Under the pieces are notes generated by a model, which was given only the letters and a program-made list of their open reading frames with translations, was not told where the DNA came from and ran no database searches. A DNA stretch of 64,000 bases from assembly GCF_040545805.1 (NCBI RefSeq), contig NZ_JBEPMO010000012.1, forward strand, positions 1 through 64,000, read 5' to 3'. The translations under genes and the position numbers were made by a program. Numbering within the stretch: the stretch's first letter is position 1; each line of letters opens with the position of its first letter. Origin of the DNA: Moheibacter stercoris. Its GTDB lineage: Bacteria > Bacteroidota > Bacteroidia > Flavobacteriales > Weeksellaceae. Below are positions 9,393-17,628 of this stretch, piece after piece.

Positions 9393-9860
9393 AATACGTA
9401 TCAAGTAGCAGGTATCAAGTATTAAGACTTTTATTTCGTTAACCATATAATGACTTTCGTTTTGAAAGAAAGTTCGATTGTTTCCCTAAATTCAAGCCTT
9501 ACATCTGAAATCTAACATCCTCTGCGAAACTTTGCGATTTCTTTGCGTTTCTCTGCGGTAAAGTTGAATACGTATCAGGTAGTAGGTGTCAAGTATCAAG
9601 ACTTTTATTTCGTTAACCATAGAATGACTTTCGTTTTGAAAGAAAGTTCGATTGTTTCCCTAAATTCAAGCCTTACATCTGAAATCTAACATCCTCTGCG
9701 AAACTTTGTGATTTCTTTGCGTTTCTCTGCGGTAAAGTTGAATACGTATCAGGTAGTAGGTATCAAGTATGAAGTATTAAGACTTTTATTTCGTTAACCT
9801 TAAAAAGACTTGCACTTTGAAAGCAAGTTAGATTGTTTCCCTAAAATCAAACTTCTAAGA
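9393..9860. repeat. 174-bp tandem repeat, 2.7 copies, noncoding
   Basis: Copies start at 9393, 9567 and 9741, giving an exact 174-bp period; the third is partial and diverged. Each contains a phrase of the type CTTTGCGTTTCTCTGCGG, a motif family I associate with Bacteroidota intergenic repeats. Each also has a short hairpin: 9453-9458 with 9468-9473 in copy 1, and 9808-9813 with 9823-9828 in copy 3, where one base pair has changed on both sides. The tract fills most of the 583-base gap between menA and the MFS gene. No reading frame was recognised in it; it continues to 9916 as short ATCTGAAATCT-like imperfect repeats. Confidence 0.9.
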
Positions 9861-9916
9861 TCAAAAATCTGAAATCTCAAATCGTAAATCTGAATTCGTA
9901 AATCTGAAATCTAAAA

Positions 9917-11164
9917 TTATTCCAACGTGACTTTCCGAACTTGACGGAAGCAAATCGCAATAATGATCACAGTCAAAATCGTCATGGATCCTCCAAATAA
10001 AATGGCGGGAACCAATCCTAAAAAGGTTGCGGCCAATCCGCTTTCAAGAGCACCCAATTCGTTGGAAGAACTGACAAAAACACTATTCACAGACGACACC
10101 CGACCTTTTAAATGTTCGGGTGTTTTGTATTGTAAAATGCTTTGACGAATGATCATGGAAACCGCATCAAAAGCTCCGGCCAGCATCAAGATGAAAAAAG
10201 ACAAATAGACATTTCGCGATAGGCCAAACACAATGATGCACACCCCAAACAAACCAACGCTGTACAAGAGTTTCGGACCGACTTTGGATTTTAAAAGTGG
10301 GAGTGAGGACAAGAAAAACAACATGATCAACGATCCAATTCCATGTGCAGAGCGTAACCATCCGAATTCTACGGGACCTGCTTTTAATAATTTTTCGGTT
10401 ACGGCAGGAAGAAGAGATTCGGCTCCGCCAAAAAAGACTGCAAACATATCTAGACTCAAAACCGCGAGAATAATGGGCGTTGCCAGGATGAATTTAAATC
10501 CTTCTTTGATGCGTTGAAGGGGTGTTTCGTCGGACTGATCTTCTTCGATCGCGGGTTTTGGTGCGATGCGTAAAATCATAATCATCGATACACACATAAA
10601 CACAAAAGCGGTTGCTAGTGCGGTTTCGATTCCAAATCCCGCAATGAGTAAACCACCTGCCAAAGGTCCCAAAACGGATCCAATCATAAATGCAGAGGAA
10701 CTCAAGGGAATTGCTTTTTCGTAGTTTTCTTTTCGTACGACCACTGCTAATAAGGAAAAAACGGCTGGTCCACTAAAGGCGCGTGTAATACCTAGTATGA
10801 AAAAGGCAAAATAGGAGGCGACGAGGTAACTTGTAATTCCGATTTGCTCACGTATGCTTGGAAAATTGACAATCAATAAGACGAAAGAGGACAGCATAAA
10901 ACTAGCGATGCAGCGTATGATGACCTTTCGTTTGTCGAGTTTATCGACCAATTGTCCGGCGTAAAATGCGGTGAATAAGATGGGGGCGAATTCAAATAGC
11001 CCGATGAGTCCCAAGAATAATTCTTTTTTGGTGAGTCGGAAGATTTCAAAGGCAACGGATGTACTCTGGATGAACAAGGCAAAGATCAACGAAAAGCGTA
11101 GAAAGATAAAAGAAATGAATTCTTTGTTTTTCCAAACCGACGGGATATTCTCTTGCTGGCTCAT
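9917..11164 (-). CDS. MFS transporter
   Basis: A 415-residue major facilitator with about 12 hydrophobic segments. It has the loop 2-3 signature GQLVDKLDKRKV near residue 70 and resembles the MFS_3 branch (EntS-like exporters and permeases). The substrate cannot be told from sequence; siderophore or drug efflux would be guesses. It starts at the ATG at 11164 (MSQQENIPS) and lies 48 bases from the upstream TPM lipoprotein gene, with which it may form an operon. No terminator is visible downstream, where the 174-bp repeat tract begins. Confidence 0.82.
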   Translation of the reverse strand: MSQQENIPSVWKNKEFISFIFLRFSLIFALFIQSTSVAFEIFRLTKKELFLGLIGLFEFAPILFTAFYAGQLVDKLDKRKVIIRCIASFMLSSFVLLIVNFPSIREQIGITSYLVASYFAFFILGITRAFSGPAVFSLLAVVVRKENYEKAIPLSSSAFMIGSVLGPLAGGLLIAGFGIETALATAFVFMCVSMIMILRIAPKPAIEEDQSDETPLQRIKEGFKFILATPIILAVLSLDMFAVFFGGAESLLPAVTEKLLKAGPVEFGWLRSAHGIGSLIMLFFLSSLPLLKSKVGPKLLYSVGLFGVCIIVFGLSRNVYLSFFILMLAGAFDAVSMIIRQSILQYKTPEHLKGRVSSVNSVFVSSSNELGALESGLAATFLGLVPAILFGGSMTILTVIIIAICFRQVRKVTLE

Positions 11165-11212
11165 GGGAGTTGTTGAAATTAAGAAGCGAATGTACCTATT
11201 TCGAAGGATATC

Positions 11213-11746
11213 TTAGTTCCATTTTTTAATCAAATCATTTATTCCATCTTGGATTCCCTCGTAAAATTTTTCTTCTTTGAATTTAGGTATGATGATGGAA
11301 TCAATGGTTTCTTTTAAAATTTCATCCGTCAATATTTTTTGTGTTCCTTTCCCCGATGAAATTCGAATCTGTCTATCTTCTGTACGCATGACAATGAGAA
11401 GTCCATTATCTTTTTCAGCTAAACCAATTCCCCAATAATTCCCTAAATCGGTCGTGTAATGCATAATATCGGTATAAGGATCGATATTGTCAATAGTTAA
11501 AATGGCAATTTGATTGGTTGTTTCATTGGAATAATTTTTCAATTGATTTTCTAAAATTTCTCTTTCTTCTGGAGTGAATACGAAAGAATAATCATTGACA
11601 AATCCGACTTGTTTCGGTAGAATTTGTTCAGCATTGGCAATCGAATAAACAATTTGAATTGCATTTGTGGGAGTTGAATTGGAGCACCCGACTAAGCAAA
11701 AAATTAAGATAATTTGGAACGAAATAATTAGTACAAAACGCATCAT
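11213..11746 (-). CDS. TPM-domain lipoprotein
   Basis: A 177-residue protein with a lipoprotein signal (MMRFVLIISF...CLVGCS) and a TPM domain (TLP18.3/Psb32/MOLO-1 family; also called TPM_phosphatase) covering most of the mature part: GFVNDYSFVFTPEE near the start and GNYWGIGLAEKDNGLLIVM in the middle. It lacks the Gly-rich C-terminal tail and membrane helix found on many TPM proteins. I place the start at the ATG-ATG at 11746; the frame runs two codons further to a TTG. A paralogue with the same layout lies at 16126, on the far side of the R-M genes. Role unknown, probably envelope-associated. Confidence 0.78.
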   Translation of the reverse strand: MMRFVLIISFQIILIFCLVGCSNSTPTNAIQIVYSIANAEQILPKQVGFVNDYSFVFTPEEREILENQLKNYSNETTNQIAILTIDNIDPYTDIMHYTTDLGNYWGIGLAEKDNGLLIVMRTEDRQIRISSGKGTQKILTDEILKETIDSIIIPKFKEEKFYEGIQDGINDLIKKWN

Positions 11747-11805
11747 AGTCAAAGTAAAGGGAAATTTGGGAGAATAATGAAAGTTTCTTTTGAAGGGGAA
11801 TCAAT

Positions 11806-11844
11806 AATGAATGGCACTTCGACTCCGCTCAGTGACCATTCATT
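11806..11844. repeat. REP-like hairpin
   Basis: Arms of 9 bp (AATGAATGG with CCATTCATT) continue into CACT/AGTG around a loop TCGACTCCGCTC, with one unpaired base on each side. The loop belongs to the TTCGAC...GCTCAG family seen again near 22.2-22.6 kb. It lies between the TPM lipoprotein gene and the DUF2971 gene; a degenerate fragment (ACTTCGACTTCGG) follows at about 11860-11872. Confidence 0.7.
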
Positions 11845-12020
11845 TTTAGTAAGCGACTTCACTTCGACTTCGGTGCCTGAGTGGGGGTAGGTTTTTAGGT
11901 TTCCCTAAATTCCTAAAATTGATTCAATAATGCAAGAAATTTTCTTTTTGAAAGTTGATTAATCGTTTAAAATGATTATTTGTATTGTAGATTAGTTTTT
12001 TATTATCAATTTTTCAAATT

Positions 12021-12785
12021 CTATTTAGATATCCATTCTCTAAACTCTAAACCATAAGTATCCTCTAAAATTTTTGTATCATAAAATTTAATATGCGGAT
12101 GAACTTTATGGACGCTAGATATAACTTCATTTTTGAAAAGCTCTTTACATCTCAATCCAAAAGCAATACTTCGGATGCTTTCTGGATTTAAGTAATGTCT
12201 GCCAGATGTTTCTTTTAATAGGCGCAATTCATACTCATTTTCCCATAATTTAAGTTTCTTATAAAATATTTCAAGAAAATCTAAAGGTTTGGTAGCAGGT
12301 GCGAAATCGACATAAGTAAAACGTTCAACGTAATCTATTGGTCTAATATCATTAAAAAAGACTTCATCATATTGCATGTTATACTGAATACACACACCTT
12401 CATGATTAGAAGAATACATCGCCCAAGTCATTATATTTATTGGAGATAGTGTAAAACAAGCTATACCATATTTTGCTATGAAATGTGGAGCCATTTTTTT
12501 TAAAAGTTCCAATAAATCTTTGGGTTTATTTTCAAATTTTCTTTGAATGAAAGATTTAGATTCATTATCTGCTTCTAAAAAAAGTAAATAAAATAATTTT
12601 TGAAGTTCATTTTCATCTTCCGAAAATTTTAGCATCTTATAATTTGCATCATAAGGATCGTTTAATTGTTCATTATTAGGAAAATAAATATAGCTTTCAG
12701 TTATCTCAGAGATTAATCGATCTAAATTATTAGAACGATATCTAAATAAATACGGTGGTCCAGCTTTTCCTATTTCCATCACCAT
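12021..12785 (-). CDS. DUF2971 family protein
   Basis: A 254-residue cytoplasmic protein with the conserved layout of DUF2971: an N-terminal Tyr-Arg motif (FRYRS), LNDPYD near residue 40, ACFTLSPINIMTWAMYSSNHEGVCIQY in the middle (described by its key residues C, W, M, H, G, C), and WENEYELRL near residue 190. The biochemical function of this family is not known to me. It starts 4 bases after the stop of the restriction-modification gene and is clearly in its operon. That placement suggests an accessory role in defence, which is inference from neighbourhood only. Composition is very AT-rich, consistent with a recently acquired module. Confidence 0.75.
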   Translation of the reverse strand: MVMEIGKAGPPYLFRYRSNNLDRLISEITESYIYFPNNEQLNDPYDANYKMLKFSEDENELQKLFYLLFLEADNESKSFIQRKFENKPKDLLELLKKMAPHFIAKYGIACFTLSPINIMTWAMYSSNHEGVCIQYNMQYDEVFFNDIRPIDYVERFTYVDFAPATKPLDFLEIFYKKLKLWENEYELRLLKETSGRHYLNPESIRSIAFGLRCKELFKNEVISSVHKVHPHIKFYDTKILEDTYGLEFREWISK

Positions 12786-12789
12786 TTAT

Positions 12790-15700
12790 TCAATCCACAA
12801 CCCCAACCATATCTATCTCCTTCATCAACCTATCAGTTTCCATTAATGCAACGATGATTTTCTGATAGTGTAAAATATCGTCGAACTCCAATGCCCTTCC
12901 TTTACGGTCTTTTAACCATTTTTGTGCGGGCTGATAACCACCTATGTAAAAATTCCATGCAACCTCTGGTACTCCTTCAAAATACTGCGTTTCATTTATG
13001 TAAACCTTTCCATCTTTGTACAAAGGCTTATCCACAACATTATCTCCACCTATCGGATACTTCGTAACATAGCGTTCCACCTGTTCAGATTCCAGCAAAT
13101 GAATCCTTCTCAACTTTCCACCCAACTTCACCAATTGCCAAAATACCGAAACATCTGACGGATGAGGAACCCTCGGAAAATCAATCTTCAAAAACTCCTT
13201 GTATTTTTCGCGATAAGCAGGCGAGTGCAAGACCGCATAGATATAGTCAAGCAAATCAATTGGAGCAAAACTTGCTTTGTAAGCATCCTGTAACTCATCC
13301 ACATTCTCTGCAAAACACAAATTCCCTTCCTCGCGCTCCGCAACAAAATCAATCCCCAAAGACTTTTCAATCTCCCGTACAATTTCCATATTCAAATTTG
13401 GAACTCGCTCAACCTTTCCTTCCAAACTTTGTTGTTCTGTACGCTCAGGGTAGAGGTAGAGAGGATAAATCATTCCTCCACCTCGATAAAATAAATTAAA
13501 ATCTGTTACAGAATTTGTAATAAAAGCCAAATTCCATGGCATAGAACCAACAACTTGTCCCTGACGTCCGATGACTAATCCAACATTTTTTTTATTATTT
13601 AAAAAATGTAACAAAGTTTTTGGTTGTGGGGAGGAATATAATCCTCGTGAATTTCCTGTGTATAATGTGAATCTTATATCAAAAGGTCTATATGTTACAT
13701 TTGTTAAACTATTATTTTGATTATTAAATGCATCATTTTTAGCAAAATTATATTGCCAATCCCTAGCGTCTTTTAACCTATTATATTTATTTCGCCAAAT
13801 ATTTTCTTCTAAATTTAAAATGTCCTTAATTTTTTCTCTTTGTTCTTCTGAGGACATGGAAATATTTAAATTATCATTAGCAGATACAAATCCAACAGAA
13901 TTATTTTGAAATAGTTCAGATATTCTTATTCCTTCTTCATATTCAATTCTTCCATTTTCATCTTTTGGTACAAAAAAGTAATAGGGTTCTGAATATTCTA
14001 TCTCATTAAAACCTATTTTATTCAGAGAATTATTCACTAAAAAATCATATTTATCCTCTCTTTTTCCATACAAATCATAATGAAATACTTTCCCCAATTC
14101 ATTTTCTTTTTTCTCCCCTGTTTTAACAAAAATGTTGATTGAAACACCTTGTTGAATATCAAATACATTTTGGTCTATTCCTCCATCAGGAGCGGTTTCT
14201 TTCTTCTTCGAATTTCCGTGTAAATCTATGGTGTAAATTTTATCATAGGTTTTCAAAAGATTCCAACGCATCCCTCTAAAAGTAGGATTATCTAAAAACC
14301 CATGAGGGTTAATGTAAGCCAAAACTCCGCTACCATTTTTCTCTATATAATGTTGTCCATAGCGCAGAAACTTTACATAATCATCATTTAACCAATGTTT
14401 ACGTTCATTAAAATGCACACCATCAACATATTTATAATCCTCTATCAAACTTGCAATCCATTCACCATTGTTAGAAGAAATACCGCTATAAGGCGGATTA
14501 CCAATAATGCACATCACAGGTGTATTGGTTTTGATATGGTTTGCTTCATTTGCTTCTGTACTTAACCAATTGGCAAACAAAGTACCCGTGTCTGGGTGGC
14601 TCTCTTCCAAACTATTGGTTAGATATACACGCAAACGTTGGTTAGACATAGGTTTGAACCCTGTCTCCTTAAGCAGTAAATCCATCTGCAAATGAGCCAT
14701 AGCATAGCTCGCCATCAACAACTCAAAACCATTTAAGCGAGGCAATAAATGTTGCTCCACATAATTTGTCCAAATACCTTCCTGTCCCTCAAACTTTTTA
14801 TAAATATGTTTCACCACTTCGGCAAGAAAAGTTCCCGTTCCAGTAGCAGGGTCAAGTATCTGCACCCTATGCACCTCACGTTCCTCTTGCTTATAACCCG
14901 TTGCAGAACGCTTATCTGCAATTTGTGTATTTAACTTGATGGTCGTCTTGCTCGTGTCTGCCAAACCTTGGTTCAACCCAAATTCTGTTTTGAGCACCTC
15001 ATCAACAGCACGTACAATGAAATTTACAACGGGCGCAGGCGTATACCATACACCCCTTGCTTTACGCAACTTCGGGTCATATTCGCTCAAAAAAGTCTCA
15101 TAAAAATGAATGATCGGGTCTTCCATTTTCGTTGCCTTCCCATAGTTCTTCAAAATCTCCTCAACATTACACGCCAAGAAAATCTCTACCAAACTATCTA
15201 CAATCCATAAGATTCGGTCATCTATATCTGGTCCAGCGATATACCCAAAAAGCTTTCGTAAAAAAGGATTGGACTTTGGGATTAACTCTGCTGCTTCCTG
15301 CCTACTAAACGTTGGTAGAGTAGGGTCGTGTAGTCTTGCCGCAAACATTCCATAAGCAATCGTTTGCGCATAAACATCTGCAAACCCTTTTGGTGTTATA
15401 TCATGTATCAAGATTTGTTTGAAAGCCAATTTTTGGTCTTTCAGCGTACTATTTTCATAGTTTATTTCGTCAGAATTCAGCGCATTTTCAATCACATCGG
15501 ACAACAACCGCGCTTTCCCCGCCATCATTTCTGCCAACTTCTTCGGGCTTTTAATCGTCTGACCTTTATAGCTCGCAAAATCCTTTACTAAATTTTCAAA
15601 ATGTGAAAAATTCCCAACAATAGGTACAATCCGATTTCCATCAACTTCACCAATTTTTACCTCTGTTACAAACTCACCCTCTCTATACAAGCGAAATCGT

Positions 15701-16014
15701 AGATAATCCGTAATAAGTAAATTAGGTAATGCCTGTTTATACCGATCAAATTGTAGCTTATTCCCCGTTTTCTTTGCACCTTCAAGATCCTTATCACCTA
15801 TATCTTTTGCTTCTATATAGCCTTTTTCAATTTTATTTTGAGTCAAAATATAATCTGGAGCACCACACGCCTGACGCTTGGGCTCATTCGTGGCTTGTAT
15901 TCCTGGTAAAAGATGTTCTACTAAGGCTTGTAAATCACCTCTAAAAGTATGTTCAGTAGCATTTCCTAATTTGAAGCGTTGATTCAAATTATCAATGTAT
16001 TGTTGAGTTGTCAT
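12790..16014 (-). CDS. Single-chain type IIG-like restriction-modification enzyme
   Basis: A 1074-residue fusion of nuclease, N6-adenine methyltransferase and target recognition. Residues 51-70 hold a PD-(D/E)xK-type site (GAPDY with D54, then E68-A-K70). A helical connector covers roughly 150-380. Methyltransferase motif I (DPATGTGTF, 388-396) and motif IV (NPPYS, 506-510) follow, then a target recognition region (about 620-850) and a conserved C-terminal part. There is no helicase domain, so it is not a full type ISP enzyme (LlaGI class, about 1500+ residues); type IIG/IIL is the better fit. It would methylate host DNA and cut unmodified DNA. It is first in a two-gene unit with the DUF2971 gene. 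The recognition sequence cannot be predicted. Confidence 0.85.
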   Translation of the reverse strand: MTTQQYIDNLNQRFKLGNATEHTFRGDLQALVEHLLPGIQATNEPKRQACGAPDYILTQNKIEKGYIEAKDIGDKDLEGAKKTGNKLQFDRYKQALPNLLITDYLRFRLYREGEFVTEVKIGEVDGNRIVPIVGNFSHFENLVKDFASYKGQTIKSPKKLAEMMAGKARLLSDVIENALNSDEINYENSTLKDQKLAFKQILIHDITPKGFADVYAQTIAYGMFAARLHDPTLPTFSRQEAAELIPKSNPFLRKLFGYIAGPDIDDRILWIVDSLVEIFLACNVEEILKNYGKATKMEDPIIHFYETFLSEYDPKLRKARGVWYTPAPVVNFIVRAVDEVLKTEFGLNQGLADTSKTTIKLNTQIADKRSATGYKQEEREVHRVQILDPATGTGTFLAEVVKHIYKKFEGQEGIWTNYVEQHLLPRLNGFELLMASYAMAHLQMDLLLKETGFKPMSNQRLRVYLTNSLEESHPDTGTLFANWLSTEANEANHIKTNTPVMCIIGNPPYSGISSNNGEWIASLIEDYKYVDGVHFNERKHWLNDDYVKFLRYGQHYIEKNGSGVLAYINPHGFLDNPTFRGMRWNLLKTYDKIYTIDLHGNSKKKETAPDGGIDQNVFDIQQGVSINIFVKTGEKKENELGKVFHYDLYGKREDKYDFLVNNSLNKIGFNEIEYSEPYYFFVPKDENGRIEYEEGIRISELFQNNSVGFVSANDNLNISMSSEEQREKIKDILNLEENIWRNKYNRLKDARDWQYNFAKNDAFNNQNNSLTNVTYRPFDIRFTLYTGNSRGLYSSPQPKTLLHFLNNKKNVGLVIGRQGQVVGSMPWNLAFITNSVTDFNLFYRGGGMIYPLYLYPERTEQQSLEGKVERVPNLNMEIVREIEKSLGIDFVAEREEGNLCFAENVDELQDAYKASFAPIDLLDYIYAVLHSPAYREKYKEFLKIDFPRVPHPSDVSVFWQLVKLGGKLRRIHLLESEQVERYVTKYPIGGDNVVDKPLYKDGKVYINETQYFEGVPEVAWNFYIGGYQPAQKWLKDRKGRALEFDDILHYQKIIVALMETDRLMKEIDMVGVVD

Positions 16015-16125
16015 CTAGTTAATGTTGTTAAAGAGTTCCTTTCCAAACAAATATAACCAGAATTTTAACATTTGAATAGCTAATAAATATTCCTAGTAGT
16101 ATTCTATTAATTTTGAAAAAATCTC

Positions 16126-16641
16126 TTACTCCCCCCAAGCTTCCATAATCCTTTTAGAAGCAAGATGAAGTCCTTGGTAGAATTTTCCTTCGTTGAAGTT
16201 TGCCAAAAGACTATCGTTCAAAACAGAGTTGAGAAAGTCAAGACTTAGTTTTTCCAAATTTTCCGAACTAGAAAGCACACGCACATCATGAATGTCAAAT
16301 CCCAATACAATCATTAAGTCCTTTTCATCATCAGGCGTCAATCCCCATTCAAGACTTAGGTCACGCGTATAATCAACCATATTCTGATAAGGTTTTGTGT
16401 CGTCAACCATCACAATGTATAGATTGCGCTTGGTTTTAGACTGATAATCTGTGAGCTGTGTAGTCAATTTTGCAACCTCCTCAGCAGTAAGAATGCCTAC
16501 ATGATCATTGACCAATCCCAATTTCTCAGGGAAATTGGTTGTAGTGATTGTTTTGGGAGAAGGGATTGTTTCGGTTTCTTGAGCCTTTACAAACAAAGTT
16601 GCAATCAAGGCAAAAAGGACGAATAAAATACGTGTCATCAT
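16126..16641 (-). CDS. Secreted TPM-domain protein
   Basis: A 171-residue protein with an N-terminal signal peptide (MMTRILFVLFALIATLFVKAQ) and a TPM domain: LGLVNDHVGILTAEEV, then SLEWGLTPDDEKDLMIVLG. It is a paralogue of the TPM lipoprotein at 11213, but has a cleavable signal rather than a lipobox. Both are truncated types without a membrane anchor. It lies just downstream of menB on the same strand. The interposed R-M genes separate the two paralogues, which may once have been adjacent. Confidence 0.78.
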   Translation of the reverse strand: MMTRILFVLFALIATLFVKAQETETIPSPKTITTTNFPEKLGLVNDHVGILTAEEVAKLTTQLTDYQSKTKRNLYIVMVDDTKPYQNMVDYTRDLSLEWGLTPDDEKDLMIVLGFDIHDVRVLSSSENLEKLSLDFLNSVLNDSLLANFNEGKFYQGLHLASKRIMEAWGE

Positions 16642-16660
16642 TGGGTAAGTTTTTAGGGAG

Positions 16661-16691
16661 AACCTTGTCGGGTGGTTAATCCGACAAGGTT
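16661..16691. other. Strong hairpin between menB and the TPM gene
   Basis: An 11-bp perfect inverted repeat (16661-16671 AACCTTGTCGG with 16681-16691) with a 9-base loop. No T-run follows on either strand, so it may be a processing or attenuating hairpin rather than a classical terminator. It lies between the menB stop at 16699 and the TPM start at 16641. Confidence 0.6.
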
Positions 16692-16698
16692 TCTATGG

Positions 16699-17532
16699 TT
16701 ATCTAAAACGTTTAAAATCTCTTGGTCTTTTTTCAAGAAAAGCATTTCGACCTTCTTCGGCTTCTTCGGTTCCATAGGCAAAACGAGTAGTTTCACCTGC
16801 AAAGATTTGTTGTCCTACCAATCCATCATCGACTAAGTTAAATGCGTATTTCAACATTTTGATAGCAGTGGGGGATTTGGTTAAAATCTCTTGTGCCCAG
16901 TCAAATGCCACTTGTTCCAATTCCTCATGAGGCACAACCAAATTGACCATTCCCATGTCATAGGCTTCTTGCGCGGAATAATTCATTCCCAAAAAGAAGA
17001 TTTCGCGTGCACGTTTTTGACCCACTTGTTTGGCTAAGTAAGCAGAACCGTATCCGCCATCAAAACTTGCCACATCGGCATCGGTTTGTTTGAAAATCGC
17101 ATGTTCTTTTGACGCCAAAGTCATGTCACATACCACATGAAGGGAATGTCCGCCACCGACAGCCCAACCGTTAACAACGGCTACAACGACTTTGGTAGAA
17201 AAACGAATGAGGCGTTGAACTTCCAAGATGTTCAATCGACCAATACCATCTTGACCTTCGTACCCTTTTTTACCACGAACGCGTTGGTCACCTCCCGAAC
17301 AAAAAGCCCAGCCACCGTCTTTGGGTGAAGGACCTTCGCCGGTTAACAAAATGACTCCTACTTCGCGGTCTTCTTCTGCCAATTGAAAAGCATCCAGCAA
17401 TTCAAAAACTGTTTTCGGACGGAATGCATTTCTAACTTCGGGTCTATTGAATGCGATGCGCATAACGCCCTCGCATTTTTTAAAGGTGATATCTTCGTAT
17501 TCTTTGACAGTTTGCCAATGGATGGTGTTCAT
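16699..17532 (-). CDS. menB: 1,4-dihydroxy-2-naphthoyl-CoA synthase
   Basis: A 277-residue crotonase-superfamily enzyme that closes the second aromatic ring of o-succinylbenzoyl-CoA in menaquinone synthesis. Diagnostic features: FNRPEVRNAFRP near residue 28, the GGWAFCSGGDQ(R) segment near 73-83, the oxyanion-hole region NGWAVGGGHSLH near 116-127, TDADVASFDGGYGSAYLA near 146-163, and the C-terminal EKRPRDF signature of MenB. Length and start (MNTIHWQTVKEYEDI) match the family. A TATTTTTA box at 17550-17557 (minus strand) probably drives it. It works in the same pathway as menA at 8437. Confidence 0.95.
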   Translation of the reverse strand: MNTIHWQTVKEYEDITFKKCEGVMRIAFNRPEVRNAFRPKTVFELLDAFQLAEEDREVGVILLTGEGPSPKDGGWAFCSGGDQRVRGKKGYEGQDGIGRLNILEVQRLIRFSTKVVVAVVNGWAVGGGHSLHVVCDMTLASKEHAIFKQTDADVASFDGGYGSAYLAKQVGQKRAREIFFLGMNYSAQEAYDMGMVNLVVPHEELEQVAFDWAQEILTKSPTAIKMLKYAFNLVDDGLVGQQIFAGETTRFAYGTEEAEEGRNAFLEKRPRDFKRFR

Positions 17533-17576
17533 GTTTTGAATTTTTTTTGTAAAAATACGGAATGCGATTCAGTCGA

Positions 17577-17607
17577 AATAAAAAGTCCCGAACAAATTCG
17601 GGACTTT
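17577..17607 (-). terminator. Intrinsic terminator of the grpE-dnaJ operon
   Basis: An 11-bp stem (17582-17592 AAAGTCCCGAA with 17597-17607) with a 4-base loop. On the minus transcript it is followed by a U-rich tract. It lies 21 bases after the dnaJ stop. Confidence 0.9.
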
Positions 17608-17628
17608 GGATATATTTTATGTGAAATC

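Noticed and set aside
9393..9860. CRISPR array
   Set aside because: The units are 174 bp, directly adjacent and similar over their whole length; there are no unique spacers and no cas genes.
11753..16125. Prophage or integrative element around the R-M genes
   Set aside because: No integrase, transposase, phage structural gene, tRNA or clear flanking direct repeats were seen; only two defence-type genes are present.
16661..16691. Classical terminator after menB
   Set aside because: The hairpin is strong but no T-run follows on either strand, so it is listed only as a hairpin.
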